Shown: positions 46,574 to 56,141, numbered from the stretch's first letter. The stretch is 64,000 nucleotides of DNA from Gaetbulibacter_B jejuensis (GCF_039524015.1 NZ_BAAAGF010000003.1:186001-250000), one strand, 5' to 3'. Notes: a model not told the origin generated them from the sequence alone. Program-made: numbers and translations.

Positions 46574-48429
46574 ACACTCTCCTCAACGATATCTAACTCA
46601 ACTTTAAGGTTATTAATGATAAATTCTTGTCTGTCTGGTGTGTTTTTACCCATATAAAACGACAGTAATTCTTCAATAGACATGTCTTTGTCTAACATTA
46701 CAGGATCTAAACGAATATCTTCGCCAATAAAGTGTTTAAACTCATCTGGTGAAATCTCACCAAGACCTTTAAATCGTGTGATTTCTGGTTTTGGCTTTAA
46801 TTCTTCTATAGCATTTAGACGTTCTTCGTCTGTATAGCAATAAATGGTTTTTTTCTTATTACGAACCCTAAATAAAGGTGTTTGTAATATATATAAATGC
46901 CCTTCTTTTATAACTTCTGGGAAAAATTGCAGGAAAAACGTAATCAACAACAATCTAATATGCATACCATCAACATCGGCATCAGTAGCAATAACCACAT
47001 TGTTATAACGTAAGTCTTCTAATGACTCTTCAATATTTAAAGCTGCTTGTAATAGGTTGAACTCTTCGTTTTCGTATACAATTTTCTTACTTAGTCCATA
47101 GCAGTTTAAAGGCTTTCCTTTTAAGCTGAAAACCGCTTGAGTATTCACGTCTCTAGACTTTGTAATACTTCCTGATGCAGAATCTCCCTCAGTAATAAAT
47201 AAGGTAGTTTCTAAGTTTCTTTCGTTTTTGGTATCACCAAAATGAACACGACAGTCTCTTAATTTTTTATTATGAAGACTTGCCTTTTTAGCTCTGTCTT
47301 TTGCAAGCTTTCTAATTCCTGACAATTCTTTACGCTCGCGTTCTGCCTGTAAAATTTTACGTTGAATTTTCTCTGCAGTATCAGGGTTTTTATGTAAAAA
47401 ATTGTCTAAGTATGTTTTTATAAAGTCATTTACATAAGTTCTTACAGTGGGCAAATCGCCTCCCATATCAGTTGAACCTAATTTTGTTTTCGTTTGACTT
47501 TCAAAAACAGGCTCCATTACTTTTATTGAAATAGCAGCAACTATAGATTTTCTAACATCTGAAGCTTCATAGTTTTTACCGTAAAATTCACGAATGGTCT
47601 TCACTAAAGCTTCTCTAAAAGCCGCTAAGTGCGTACCTCCTTGAGTGGTATTTTGTCCGTTAACAAAAGAATGATATTGTTCGCTATACTGCGTTTTACT
47701 GTGAGTTAAAGCTATTTCAATATCGTCGCCTTTTAAATGCACAATTGGATATAGCACATCAGTCTCACTAATGTTTTCTGACAGTAAATCTTTAAGACCA
47801 TTTTCACTATAATACTTTTCTCCATTAAAGACAATGGTTAATCCAGGATTTAAGTACACATAGTTTTTGAGCATTTTTTCTACATACTCATTTCTATACT
47901 TATAGTTTTTAAATATGGTTTCGTCAGGAATAAAAGATACTTTGGTTCCTTTTCGTCTAGATGTATCGTCTAAAGTTTCTTGGTTTGTAAGATTTCCTTG
48001 TTCAAACTCTGCTGAAGCTGATTTTCCATCACGTGTAGATTCTACTCTAAAATAGTTTGATAATGCGTTTACAGCTTTTGTACCAACACCATTAAGTCCT
48101 ACCGATTTTTTAAACGCTCTAGAATCGTACTTACCACCTGTATTCATTTTAGACACAACATCTACAACTTTACCAAGCGGAATGCCACGTCCATAATCTC
48201 GAACTATAACCTTGTTTCCTTGTATGGAAATTTCAATGGTTTTTCCTGCTCCCATGACATACTCGTCAATAGAGTTATCTAATACTTCTTTTAAAAGAAT
48301 GTAAATACCATCGTCTGGAGATGAGCCATCACCAAGTTTACCAATATACATTCCAGGACGCATTCTAATATGTTCCTTCCAGTCGAGTGAGCGTATATTA
48401 TCTTCGGTATAATTGGTTTGTTCTGACAT
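46570..48429 (-). CDS. parE: DNA topoisomerase IV subunit B
   Basis: A 619-residue GHKL-type ATPase subunit. It has EHIRMRPGMYIG and EVLDNSIDEY at the N-terminus for ATP binding, GRGIPLG, and GLNGVGTKAVNALS. The TOPRIM domain shows TEGDSASGS and ATDADVDGMHIR with the metal-binding acidic residues. A longer frame to 48495 exists, but MSEQTNYTED at 48429 gives the usual ParE start. It is the first gene of the parE-membrane protein-parC run. Confidence 0.93.
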   Translation of the reverse strand: MSEQTNYTEDNIRSLDWKEHIRMRPGMYIGKLGDGSSPDDGIYILLKEVLDNSIDEYVMGAGKTIEISIQGNKVIVRDYGRGIPLGKVVDVVSKMNTGGKYDSRAFKKSVGLNGVGTKAVNALSNYFRVESTRDGKSASAEFEQGNLTNQETLDDTSRRKGTKVSFIPDETIFKNYKYRNEYVEKMLKNYVYLNPGLTIVFNGEKYYSENGLKDLLSENISETDVLYPIVHLKGDDIEIALTHSKTQYSEQYHSFVNGQNTTQGGTHLAAFREALVKTIREFYGKNYEASDVRKSIVAAISIKVMEPVFESQTKTKLGSTDMGGDLPTVRTYVNDFIKTYLDNFLHKNPDTAEKIQRKILQAERERKELSGIRKLAKDRAKKASLHNKKLRDCRVHFGDTKNERNLETTLFITEGDSASGSITKSRDVNTQAVFSLKGKPLNCYGLSKKIVYENEEFNLLQAALNIEESLEDLRYNNVVIATDADVDGMHIRLLLITFFLQFFPEVIKEGHLYILQTPLFRVRNKKKTIYCYTDEERLNAIEELKPKPEITRFKGLGEISPDEFKHFIGEDIRLDPVMLDKDMSIEELLSFYMGKNTPDRQEFIINNLKVELDIVEESV

Positions 48430-48514
48430 AGAATTGAGTGAATTTAGTGATAGGATGCTAATATAATATATCACTTTAAAAAATGAAATACACAACCCAT
48501 AAAGTAATTAACAA

Positions 48515-48546
48515 TAAAAAAGCCTATGTCGTTGATAACGTAGGCT
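48515..48546 (-). terminator. Terminator after the SRPBCC gene
   Basis: AGCCTA (48521-48526) pairs with TAGGCT (48541-48546), and an inner CGTT/AACG stem closes a GAT loop with one TGT bulge. On the minus strand it is followed by six T residues (48520-48515). It lies just downstream of the minus-strand SRPBCC gene. Confidence 0.7.
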
Positions 48547-48579
48547 AAGAGGTTAAAAATTTGCTAATGAGGAGCAAAT

Positions 48580-49041
48580 CTATTTTTTAGCTGAATCTTC
48601 AATAGCTGATTTTAAATATTCAACCCTACTTTTAAGTAAACTTTTGGCATAATTTCTCATAATTACCTTCTTAGTCATTTTTCCTAAAAATCCATAAGGC
48701 AATTCAAAACTAAGAACATTTACAAGTAACGTTTTTTCTCCGTAAGCTTTAAAGTGAAATTCATTACGAAAGGACTCAAAAATACCTTCAACCATTTCTT
48801 CTACAAAATAATTATGTGCTTCAAGTTCTGAAATTTTCAATGTTAAATGTTGAAGAAACCCAAAATGCTCTTCTTCCCAACTCACCCATTCACCTAATTC
48901 TAATATTCCAGAAGTTTTACCAGATACAGCTCTTAATGATGCTCTGTCTAGGGATTGTTCATGAATAGCTACATCTCGAGCTAAATCAAAGCACAATTTT
49001 ATATTCGCATTGATTAAAGTTTCTGTTTTTATAGAGGGCAT
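48580..49041 (-). CDS. SRPBCC-family (START/polyketide-cyclase fold) protein
   Basis: A 153-residue single-domain protein of the helix-grip fold: INANIKLCFDLARDVAIHEQS at the start, LELGEWVSWEEEHFGFLQHL in the central sheet, and a long C-terminal helix (KSLLKSRVEYLKSAI). Such proteins bind hydrophobic ligands or assist ring closure, but housekeeping copies like this have no known role. It has its own terminator. No link to the NRPS/PKS block is implied by the shared fold name. Confidence 0.78.
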   Translation of the reverse strand: MPSIKTETLINANIKLCFDLARDVAIHEQSLDRASLRAVSGKTSGILELGEWVSWEEEHFGFLQHLTLKISELEAHNYFVEEMVEGIFESFRNEFHFKAYGEKTLLVNVLSFELPYGFLGKMTKKVIMRNYAKSLLKSRVEYLKSAIEDSAKK

Positions 49042-49132
49042 ATGTTTAGCTAACTTATTAGATCACAAGACTTAGTCTTTGCTTTTAAAGTTTAGACACA
49101 ACATATTAACAAAGTCACATAAAAAAGTAACA

Positions 49133-50227
49133 TTATACATTAAATAGGAAATGCATAACATCACCATCTTTTACAATGTAGTTTTTACCTTCAACTCGCA
49201 TCTTTCCTGCTTCTTTAACTTTTGCTTCGCTACCATAGCTTGTGTAATCACTGTAAGCGATTACTTCAGCACGAATGAAACCTTTTTCAAAATCGGTATG
49301 AATTACTCCTGCAGCTTGTGGTGCAGTTGCTCCAATATTTACTGTCCATGCTCTAACCTCTTTAACACCAGCAGTAAAATACGTTTGAAGACTTAACAGT
49401 TTATAAGCAGCTCTAATTAATTTTGATGAACCAGGTTCTTCTAGACCTATGTCTTGTAAAAACATTTGGCGTTCTTCATAATCATCTAGCTCATTAATAT
49501 CTGCCTCAGTACCTACAGCTAACACCAATACTTCGGCATTTTCATCTTTTACAGCTTCTCTTACTTGTTCAACATAAGCATTACCTGAAACAGCAGAACC
49601 TTCATCAACATTACAAACATACATTACTGGTTTATCTGTTATAAATTGTAGCGGCTTAACGAATTCTAAATAATCATCTTCAGAAACTTCAACAGCTCTC
49701 ACAGAAACTCCAGACTCTAAACCTGCTTTTAGCTTACTTAAGACTTCTTCTTCTTTTTGTGCTTCTTTGTTTCCTGTTTTTGCAGCACGCTTAACCTTGT
49801 CAAGTTTCTTTTCAACGGTTTCTAAATCTTTTAGCTGAAGTTCCATATCAATGGTTTCCTTATCCCTTATAGGGTTTACATTTCCATCAACATGTACAAT
49901 ATTATCATTATCAAAGCAACGTAACACATGTAGAATTGCATCAGTTTCTCTAATGTTTGCTAAAAATTGATTTCCTAAACCTTCACCTTTACTTGCTCCT
50001 TTAACTAAACCTGCAATATCAACAATCTCAACAGTTGCAGGAATAACACGCTCAGGTTTTACTAATTCTTCAAGTTTTTCGAGTCTTGGGTCTGGTACAT
50101 TTACCACTCCTACGTTAGGCTCGATAGTACAAAACGGAAAGTTTGCACTTTGCGCTTTAGCATTAGACAAACAATTGAACAACGTTGATTTACCTACGTT
50201 TGGCAATCCTACAATTCCTGCTTTCAT
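49133..50227 (-). CDS. ychF: Redox-regulated ATPase of the Obg-related family
   Basis: A 364-residue P-loop NTPase with GLPNVGKSTLFN (G1) at the very N-terminus, VDIAGLVKGASKGEGLGNQF (G3 region), the NVDE-type specificity motif (YVCNVDEG) that favours ATP over GTP, a coiled-coil insertion and a C-terminal TGS domain (GVIHTDFEKGFIRAEVI). YchF/OLA1 proteins associate with ribosomes and stress responses. It stands alone, with 224 gene-free bases upstream (50228-50451) where no clear promoter is visible. Confidence 0.94.
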   Translation of the reverse strand: MKAGIVGLPNVGKSTLFNCLSNAKAQSANFPFCTIEPNVGVVNVPDPRLEKLEELVKPERVIPATVEIVDIAGLVKGASKGEGLGNQFLANIRETDAILHVLRCFDNDNIVHVDGNVNPIRDKETIDMELQLKDLETVEKKLDKVKRAAKTGNKEAQKEEEVLSKLKAGLESGVSVRAVEVSEDDYLEFVKPLQFITDKPVMYVCNVDEGSAVSGNAYVEQVREAVKDENAEVLVLAVGTEADINELDDYEERQMFLQDIGLEEPGSSKLIRAAYKLLSLQTYFTAGVKEVRAWTVNIGATAPQAAGVIHTDFEKGFIRAEVIAYSDYTSYGSEAKVKEAGKMRVEGKNYIVKDGDVMHFLFNV

Positions 50228-50451
50228 AATTTATTTGGCAATTAAATTTAATGTATAAAACCAAGTGTTTGGTTTAGCGTGTGCAAAGGTAGACATTTAG
50301 TTATAATCAACAACAAAATAATTACTACTAAATACTAAGCCTAAACTAAGGATTTAAAGTCGTTAAAATCTATTAAGTTAAGTATTCGTTTTCTGTCTTT
50401 TGAAAAGGTATTGTAGTAACTTTATTTGCTTAACAAGGTTTTCAATCTTTT

Positions 50452-50970
50452 TTATTTAATACGCTTACCTTGTGTACTAAACGACAAGCCTTGTTGTCCC
50501 ATAGTAGAAATCATTATAGCTTCAAATAAAGGTTCAGGAGCATTGTTTGGAGTTACCCAATCAAAAACAAAATTACCTCCTGTACCTCCACTTCTATCAG
50601 ATTCTTTTATTACAATCTCCAATGTTTCCAACGGTTTTAAAAACACAGGAAAATCAATATGTTTTTTTACTAAATCACCATGAGTATCATACAAATCTGC
50701 CGCTTTAAGATAAATAGTATCTGTTCTACTCACATTTCGCATACTTATTGTAGCTGTAAGATTATGTGTTCTATGTTCGGTTAAACTATAAATCTGCGAG
50801 TAGACTGACAAGTAAGTACTTCCACTATTTTTTAATAATGAATCATTTACCGTTGTTGCTTTTCTTTCGTTCCAATTTACCGACTGAAGCAAATCATCAA
50901 CATTATTTTGTGTTTCATTACACGAAAACAAAAAAAGAACCAAAACACAAATTACACTTATATAACGCAT
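50452..50970 (-). CDS. DUF3124-family lipoprotein
   Basis: A 172-residue protein with a lipoprotein signal (LFLFSC, Cys about 17) and a single beta-rich domain: STYLSVYSQIYS, LTATISMRNVS, DTIYLKAADLYD, FLKPLETLEIVI and GGTGGNFVFDW. These are typical of DUF3124. Function unknown. The ATG at 50970 is preferred because it directly precedes the signal sequence; a longer frame starts at 51006 inside the neighbouring terminator. Confidence 0.8.
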   Translation of the reverse strand: MRYISVICVLVLFLFSCNETQNNVDDLLQSVNWNERKATTVNDSLLKNSGSTYLSVYSQIYSLTEHRTHNLTATISMRNVSRTDTIYLKAADLYDTHGDLVKKHIDFPVFLKPLETLEIVIKESDRSGGTGGNFVFDWVTPNNAPEPLFEAIMISTMGQQGLSFSTQGKRIK

Positions 50971-51004
50971 TATATTTTTTTTACTAAAATAAGATATAGC
51001 TAAC

Positions 51005-51029
51005 AAAAAACCCCAAGTTAAACTTGAGG
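51005..51029 (-). terminator. Terminator after the ferredoxin gene
   Basis: CCCCAAGT (51011-51018) and ACTTGAGG (51022-51029) form an eight-base stem. The one imperfect pair is a G-U wobble only when read on the minus strand. The minus-strand hairpin is followed by six T residues (51010-51005). It therefore ends the ferredoxin transcript. Confidence 0.75.
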
Positions 51030-51060
51030 TTTTTAAATTTTAATACTAAAAATGTTTTTT

Positions 51061-51414
51061 TTAATCCTCAGGATGCATAAATGCTTGTTTTCCTAACAAC
51101 TCTTCATCTGTTTCAACATGGTCGTCATCAGGCACACAACAATCCACAGGACATACTGCTGCGCATTGTGGCTCTTCATGAAACCCTTTACACTCAGTAC
51201 ATTTATCAGGAACTATATAATAAATTTCATCACTAATAGGTTCTTGTGCCTCATCAGCATCTACTTGCTTTCCGTTTGGTAACACTACCGAACCAGATAA
51301 ACTAGTTCCATCATTATACCTCCAATCGTCAGCACCTTCATAAATTGCTGTATTTGGGCATTCTGGTTCGCAAGCGCCACAGTTAATGCATTCGTCTGTT
51401 ATAATTATTGCCAT
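51061..51414 (-). CDS. Two-[4Fe-4S] ferredoxin
   Basis: A 117-residue ferredoxin with cluster motifs CINCGACEPECPN at the start and CTECKGFHEEPQCAAVCPVDCC at about residues 77-98. The first half of the second cluster has the long insertion seen in Allochromatium-type ferredoxins. An acidic tail follows. It carries electrons between cytoplasmic oxidoreductases. It is divergent from the LuxC-like gene, a common flavobacterial arrangement. Confidence 0.93.
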   Translation of the reverse strand: MAIIITDECINCGACEPECPNTAIYEGADDWRYNDGTSLSGSVVLPNGKQVDADEAQEPISDEIYYIVPDKCTECKGFHEEPQCAAVCPVDCCVPDDDHVETDEELLGKQAFMHPED

Positions 51415-51482
51415 AGGTTGTTCTTGGTTTTTTGAATTTTATTTAATCCATAAAATAAAACTCAGGTTCACTTTCATTTTTC

Positions 51483-51490
51483 TAACTTTG
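51483..51490 (+). promoter_or_regulatory. -7 box upstream of the LuxC-like gene
   Basis: TAACTTTG matches TAnnTTTG exactly and lies 43 bases before the ATG at 51534, giving a plausible short leader. No TTG element is visible at the usual upstream distance, so the assignment rests on the -7 box alone. Confidence 0.4.
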
Positions 51491-51533
51491 CACAACAAAA
51501 ATAAAGCCAAAACAATTCATAACCAAACTAAGA

Positions 51534-52592
51534 ATGAATTTAGAACAAAGAATTAATGCATTCGTAAAATTAGGCAAGTTTTTAAGTCAATTTACTACAG
51601 AAGGTTACTCAAAAAAAGACACTATTCTTCACAACGAATTATTTTTTGATGGCTTTAAACATCAAATTAAAATTTCCGAAGAGCAAAATGGTTGGTTTAC
51701 TGAAAGTAATGTTTTATTTGCTTTAGAAGGATGGAGCAAATCACTTGAAATAGAAAACATTAAAGAATGGATTAAGAACTATAACTTTAACATAGTAAAC
51801 CCTAAAAAAATTGCCATTATAATGGCAGGAAATATTCCTTTAGTTGGCTTTCATGATTTTTTATCTGTCTTAATGTCTGGTCATGATGTGTTAGTTAAGC
51901 AATCATCAAACGATAAGAGCTTGCTTCCTTTTTTAGCTAAATATATAGAGTATGTTGAACCAGGTTTTAAAGGTAAAATTAGTTTTACAGAAGAAAAACT
52001 AAACAATTTTGACGCTGTAATAGCTACAGGAAGTGATAATACCGCACGCTATTTTGAATATTACTTTAAAGACAAACCTTCTATAATTAGAAAAAATAGA
52101 AATTCGGTTGCTATACTTACAGGAAATGAAACTGAAGAGCAGCTAGATAGTTTATCTGAAGATATTTTTAGATACTATGGCTTGGGTTGTAGGAGTGTTT
52201 CTAAGTTATTTGTACCAAAAGGTTATGATTTTGACAAGTTCTTTAAGGCAATGTATAAATGGAACCCTATTATCAATCAAGCTAAATACGCTAACAATTA
52301 CGACTACAACAAAGCAGTGTATTTAATGAGTGAATTTGATATGCTTGAGAACGGGTTTTTAATGATTAAAGAAGATAAAAGCTACGCTTCGCCAATAGCA
52401 ACTGTATTTTATGAATACTATGATAGTATTGACACACTTAAAGAAACACTAACTGAAGATTCTGACAAAATTCAATGTATAGTTTCCGATGGTATTTTTG
52501 CATCTGAAATTGCTTTTGGCAACACTCAAAAACCAAATCTTTGGGATTATGCAGATAATGTAGATACCATTGAATTTTTGTTAAAAATATAG
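51534..52592 (+). CDS. LuxC-like acyl-CoA reductase family protein
   Basis: A 352-residue protein related to the acyl-CoA reductase LuxC and the aldehyde-dehydrogenase fold. It has IAIIMAGNIPLVGFHDFLSV for cofactor binding, FDAVIATGSDNTARYF, and the catalytic Cys in YYGLGCRSVSKLFVPKG. In flavobacteria it is conserved beside the ferredoxin gene. It probably reduces an acyl-CoA to the aldehyde with NAD(P)H; the natural acyl chain is unknown. Confidence 0.85.
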   Translation: MNLEQRINAFVKLGKFLSQFTTEGYSKKDTILHNELFFDGFKHQIKISEEQNGWFTESNVLFALEGWSKSLEIENIKEWIKNYNFNIVNPKKIAIIMAGNIPLVGFHDFLSVLMSGHDVLVKQSSNDKSLLPFLAKYIEYVEPGFKGKISFTEEKLNNFDAVIATGSDNTARYFEYYFKDKPSIIRKNRNSVAILTGNETEEQLDSLSEDIFRYYGLGCRSVSKLFVPKGYDFDKFFKAMYKWNPIINQAKYANNYDYNKAVYLMSEFDMLENGFLMIKEDKSYASPIATVFYEYYDSIDTLKETLTEDSDKIQCIVSDGIFASEIAFGNTQKPNLWDYADNVDTIEFLLKI

Positions 52593-52673
52593 TTGATAAA
52601 TTATAGATTATTTAACGACTTTTTTAATAGAATTTACCACCTTTGTCAAGACTACATTTAAACATTTACAAGA

Positions 52674-53735
52674 ATGAAAAGACACAATTTTAGCGCAGGA
52701 CCTTGCGTATTACCAAGAGAAGTTATTGAAAAATCTGCTCAAGCAGTTTTAGATTACGACAACGGTTTATCGCTAATAGAAATATCCCATCGTAGTAAAG
52801 CGTTTGTAGACGTTATGGAAAACGCCAGAGCATTAGCTCTTGAACTTTTAGGTCTAGAAGGTAAAGGCTACAAAGCATTATTTCTTCAAGGTGGAGCAAG
52901 TACTCAGTTTTTAATGGTTGCGCTTAACATGTTAGAAAAAAGAGCTGGTTACCTTAACACAGGTACTTGGAGCGCTAAAGCCATTAAAGAAGCTCAAATT
53001 TATGACGACATTTACGAAGTAGCGTCTTCTAAAGATGCTAACTATAACTATATCCCGAAAGGATATGATATCCCAACTGATTACGATTATTTTCACTGTA
53101 CATCAAACAACACCATTTTTGGAACACAGATAAAAGAATTTCCTGATTGTCCAATACCTATGGTATGTGATATGAGTAGTGATATTTTTTCTCGTCAACT
53201 AGATTTTTCAAAGTTTGACATTATATATGCAGGAGCTCAAAAAAACATGGGTCCAGCAGGTACTACTCTAGTTGTTGTTAAAGAAGATGTACTAGGGAAA
53301 GTATCTCGTAAAATCCCTTCAATGATGGATTATAAAGTGCATATTGATAAAAGCAGCATGTTTAATACACCTCCTGTTTTTGCAGTATACACATCAATGC
53401 TTACTCTAGAATGGTTAAAAAACCTAGGAGGTATTGAAGCTATTGAAAAAGAAAACGAGAAAAAAGCACAGTTAATTTATTCTGAAATTGACCTAAACCC
53501 ACTCTTTAAAGGATTCGCTACAAAAGCAGACCGTTCAAACATGAATGCTACATTTACTCTTGAAAACGAAGACCTTAAAGAAACATTTGACACTATGGTA
53601 AAAGATGCAGGAATTAATGGTTTAAATGGTCATAGAAGTGTTGGTGGCTACAGAGCTTCAATGTATAATGCACTTCCATTAGAAAGTGTTGCTGTACTTG
53701 TTGAAGTTATGAGCGAATTAGAACGAAAAGCATAA
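52674..53735 (+). CDS. serC: Phosphoserine aminotransferase
   Basis: A 353-residue class V PLP aminotransferase. It begins HNFSAGPCVLPREVI and has ISHRSKAF, FLQGGASTQFLMVALN, CDMSSDIFSRQLDFSKF and the Schiff-base Lys in YAGAQKNMGPAGT. It catalyses 3-phosphohydroxypyruvate to phosphoserine in serine synthesis and can serve pyridoxal synthesis. It is followed by its own hairpin and then serA, the preceding step of the same pathway. Confidence 0.95.
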   Translation: MKRHNFSAGPCVLPREVIEKSAQAVLDYDNGLSLIEISHRSKAFVDVMENARALALELLGLEGKGYKALFLQGGASTQFLMVALNMLEKRAGYLNTGTWSAKAIKEAQIYDDIYEVASSKDANYNYIPKGYDIPTDYDYFHCTSNNTIFGTQIKEFPDCPIPMVCDMSSDIFSRQLDFSKFDIIYAGAQKNMGPAGTTLVVVKEDVLGKVSRKIPSMMDYKVHIDKSSMFNTPPVFAVYTSMLTLEWLKNLGGIEAIEKENEKKAQLIYSEIDLNPLFKGFATKADRSNMNATFTLENEDLKETFDTMVKDAGINGLNGHRSVGGYRASMYNALPLESVAVLVEVMSELERKA

Positions 53736-53748
53736 TTCAAAAATTAGT

Positions 53749-53776
53749 AAACCAGTTGCAGTATGCAGTTGGTTTT
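53749..53776 (+). terminator. Hairpin between serC and serA
   Basis: AAACCAGTTGCA (53749-53760) pairs with TGCAGTTGGTTT (53764-53775) over 12 positions, two of them G-U wobbles, around a three-base loop and into a short T run. It may end serC transcription or attenuate readthrough into serA. Confidence 0.6.
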
Positions 53777-53866
53777 ACTCAAATTATAAAAAATAATTAA
53801 CCCTAAAAGTTTAAGCTAATTGTTTCACAGCTTTTAGTCCATAACTTTTAACTTTTAACTTAAATA

Positions 53867-54817
53867 ATGAAAGTATTAGCAAACGATGGTGTTTCTCAAA
53901 GTGGTATTGATGCTTTAGAAAATGCAGGTTTTGAAGTAAACACTACAACAGTTGCTCAAGAGCAATTGGCAAATTATTTAAACGACAATCAAATAGATGT
54001 ACTTTTAGTGCGTAGTGCAACTAAAGTTAGAAAAGACATTATCGACAATTGTCCAAATTTAAAAATCATTGGTCGTGGTGGTGTTGGTATGGATAATATT
54101 GATGTTGACTATGCTCGCAGCAAAGGCATTCACGTTATAAACACACCAGCAGCTTCTTCACATTCGGTTGCTGAACTTGTTTTTGCTCACCTATTAGGTC
54201 TTTCAAGATTTTTACATCAATCTAATAGAGATATGCCTTTAGAAGGTGATAGTAATTTTAAAGGTCTTAAGAAAAACTATTCTAAAGGAACTGAATTAAA
54301 AGGAAAAACAATAGGTGTAATTGGTTTTGGACGAATTGGTCAAGCTACAGCAAAAGTAGCTTTAGGACTTGGTATGAAAGTACTTGCATTTGACCCTTTT
54401 ATTGAAAAAACCGATTTAGAGTTAGAGTTTTTTGACGGTCAAAAATTAAGTTTTGAAATAAAAACCATTTCAAAAGAAGACGTTTTAAAACAATCAGATT
54501 TTATTACACTTCATGTACCTGCTCAAAAAGACTACGTTATTGACAAAGCTGAGTTTGACACTATGAAAGATGGTGTAATTATAGCTAATGCTGCTCGTGG
54601 TGGTGTCATTAATGAAGTTGCCTTGGTAGAAGCCATTACATCAGGTAAAGTTGCAAGTGCTGCGTTAGATGTTTTTGAAAAAGAACCTAAACCAGAAATT
54701 CAATTATTAATGAATCCTTCGTTATCGCTTACACCTCATACAGGAGCTGCAACTAACGAAGCACAAGATAGAATTGGAACCGAACTAGCCACTCAAATTA
54801 TAGAGTTGCTAAAATAA
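53867..54817 (+). CDS. serA: D-3-phosphoglycerate dehydrogenase (short form)
   Basis: A 316-residue D-2-hydroxyacid dehydrogenase. It has VIGFGRIGQATAKVA for NAD binding, the substrate Arg in NAARGGVIN, a Glu in FEKEP and the catalytic His in LTPHTGAAT. It lacks the C-terminal ACT domain of long SerA forms, so serine feedback through ACT is not expected. With serC next to it, oxidation of 3-phosphoglycerate is the clear role. Confidence 0.92.
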   Translation: MKVLANDGVSQSGIDALENAGFEVNTTTVAQEQLANYLNDNQIDVLLVRSATKVRKDIIDNCPNLKIIGRGGVGMDNIDVDYARSKGIHVINTPAASSHSVAELVFAHLLGLSRFLHQSNRDMPLEGDSNFKGLKKNYSKGTELKGKTIGVIGFGRIGQATAKVALGLGMKVLAFDPFIEKTDLELEFFDGQKLSFEIKTISKEDVLKQSDFITLHVPAQKDYVIDKAEFDTMKDGVIIANAARGGVINEVALVEAITSGKVASAALDVFEKEPKPEIQLLMNPSLSLTPHTGAATNEAQDRIGTELATQIIELLK

Positions 54818-54842
54818 TAATGTGACCAAATCATTAAAAGTG

Positions 54843-54873
54843 AGTCCTAATTAATACAATTAGGACTTTTTTT
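54843..54873 (+). terminator. serA terminator
   Basis: A perfect ten-base stem (54843-54852 with 54858-54867, AGTCCTAATT/AATTAGGACT) with a five-base loop runs into a T tract to 54873. It is a textbook intrinsic terminator. Confidence 0.9.
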
Positions 54874-54918
54874 GTAAATTGTATAGTCATTTTATTAACC
54901 AAATAACAATTAAAAATC

Positions 54919-55560
54919 ATGTCAGGTATACTAGACTTATTAAACAGCGACCTAGGAAAAACTATCATTAGTGGAGTTTCTGGGCAAACCAATCAACCAG
55001 AAGACAAAACAAGCAGTGTATTAACAATGGCTTTGCCTGTTTTAATGCAAGCAATGAAACGAAATGCTTCTACTCCTCAAGGAGCTGAAGGATTATTAGG
55101 CGCATTAAACAACTCTAAACACGATGGAAGTATCTTAGATAATCTTGGTGGATTATTTAGTGGTGGTGTTGACTCTAGTGTGCTAGACGATGGAAGCAAA
55201 ATTTTAGGACATGTACTTGGAAACAAGCAACAAAATGTAACTAATACCTTAGGTGCTAAGTCTGGTATGGATGCTGCTTCTGTAGCACAAATACTTAAAG
55301 TAGCAGCTCCTATTTTAATGGGTGTTTTAGGTAAAGAAAGTAGACAAAGTAATGTATCTAGTCAATCAGGACTTGAAGGACTTTTAGGAGGTTTAATTAA
55401 AGGAAACTCTCCACAACAAGAACAAAGCTTTTTAGAATCGATACTTGATGCTGATGGCGACGGAAGTGTAATTGATGATGTTGCAGGAATGGTTCTTGGA
55501 GGAAACAAAAAGAAAAGTGGATTAGGAGGACTTCTAGGAGGCTTATTTGGAAACAAATAA
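54919..55560 (+). CDS. DUF937-family protein
   Basis: A 213-residue protein with the N-terminal pattern of DUF937: SGILDLLNSDLGKTIISGVS, VLTMALPVLMQAMKRNA and a GGLFSGGVDSSVLDDG segment, repeated in part further on (AAPILMGVLGKES). An EF-hand-like acidic loop DADGDGSVIDDVAGM is followed by a glycine-rich tail (GLGGLLGGLFGNK). No signal peptide. DUF937 relatives include YidB, of unknown function. Single gene with its own terminator. Confidence 0.82.
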   Translation: MSGILDLLNSDLGKTIISGVSGQTNQPEDKTSSVLTMALPVLMQAMKRNASTPQGAEGLLGALNNSKHDGSILDNLGGLFSGGVDSSVLDDGSKILGHVLGNKQQNVTNTLGAKSGMDAASVAQILKVAAPILMGVLGKESRQSNVSSQSGLEGLLGGLIKGNSPQQEQSFLESILDADGDGSVIDDVAGMVLGGNKKKSGLGGLLGGLFGNK

Positions 55561-55582
55561 ATTTTTCTAAATCATAAATACT

Positions 55583-55610
55583 AAAAGCCAAACGAAATGT
55601 TTGGCTTTTT
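55583..55610 (+). terminator. Terminator after the DUF937 gene
   Basis: An 11-base stem (55583-55593 with 55599-55609, AAAAGCCAAAC/GTTTGGCTTTT) with a five-base loop, ending in T residues. Confidence 0.88.
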
Positions 55611-55683
55611 CTGTAGTGTTAAATGAGTTAAAAACCAATAATTTAAGGCATAATTTTTGTACCTTTAACAGAAACGTTTAGCT

Positions 55684-56115
55684 ATGAAAGCCTTTGTTTA
55701 CACAATACTGTTAGCGCTTTTTGTCTTTAGTTGCAACAGCACAAAAACTGTTACTGAAAATTCTACTCCTAAAACAATTTCAGAAGAAGACACAGTTAGA
55801 ATAACTAATGATGAACTAGAGTATGAAATCATTATTATTGAACCAGGTTTTAATACTTGGTTACAAAGTGTTGCAAGACCTGAAGGCTACTATTCTCAAG
55901 ATTTTTTAGAAAACAGAAACTTACAATACGTTATAGCTTGGAACCAACGTGTTATGCAGCCTCAACAATTCAATCCAGATCTTTACGCTATGCAAATTGA
56001 CTATCAAAATGGAATTGATTATGGCTATGAGGTAAATTATAAACTGTACAACTACTTTATCTATTTCCAACTCACTTACAAACAAAAATTAGCAGGCTTC
56101 GTTCCTAGAATTTAA
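55684..56115 (+). CDS. DUF6146-family lipoprotein
   Basis: A 143-residue protein with a lipoprotein signal (FVFSCNST, Cys about 17), a short Thr/Glu-rich spacer, and a conserved domain with YEIIIIEPGFNTWLQS, ENRNLQYVIAWNQRV and YNYFIYFQLTYKQKL. This combination is typical of a Flavobacteriaceae-restricted family now called DUF6146. Function unknown; location periplasmic or outer-membrane anchored. Confidence 0.8.
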   Translation: MKAFVYTILLALFVFSCNSTKTVTENSTPKTISEEDTVRITNDELEYEIIIIEPGFNTWLQSVARPEGYYSQDFLENRNLQYVIAWNQRVMQPQQFNPDLYAMQIDYQNGIDYGYEVNYKLYNYFIYFQLTYKQKLAGFVPRI

Positions 56116-56117
56116 AC

Positions 56118-56125
56118 TATATTTG
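56118..56125 (+). promoter_or_regulatory. -7 box upstream of the DUF6787-like gene
   Basis: TATATTTG matches TAnnTTTG exactly and lies 16 bases before the ATG at 56142. A perfect eight-base inverted repeat (56126-56133 with 56137-56144) follows directly and includes the start codon. Confidence 0.4.
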
Positions 56126-56141
56126 CATAGCAAAAATTGCT

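Noticed and set aside
48580..49041. SRPBCC protein as a polyketide cyclase of the NRPS/PKS pathway
   Set aside because: It is 18 kb away, on the other strand, among housekeeping genes, and the fold name alone is not evidence.
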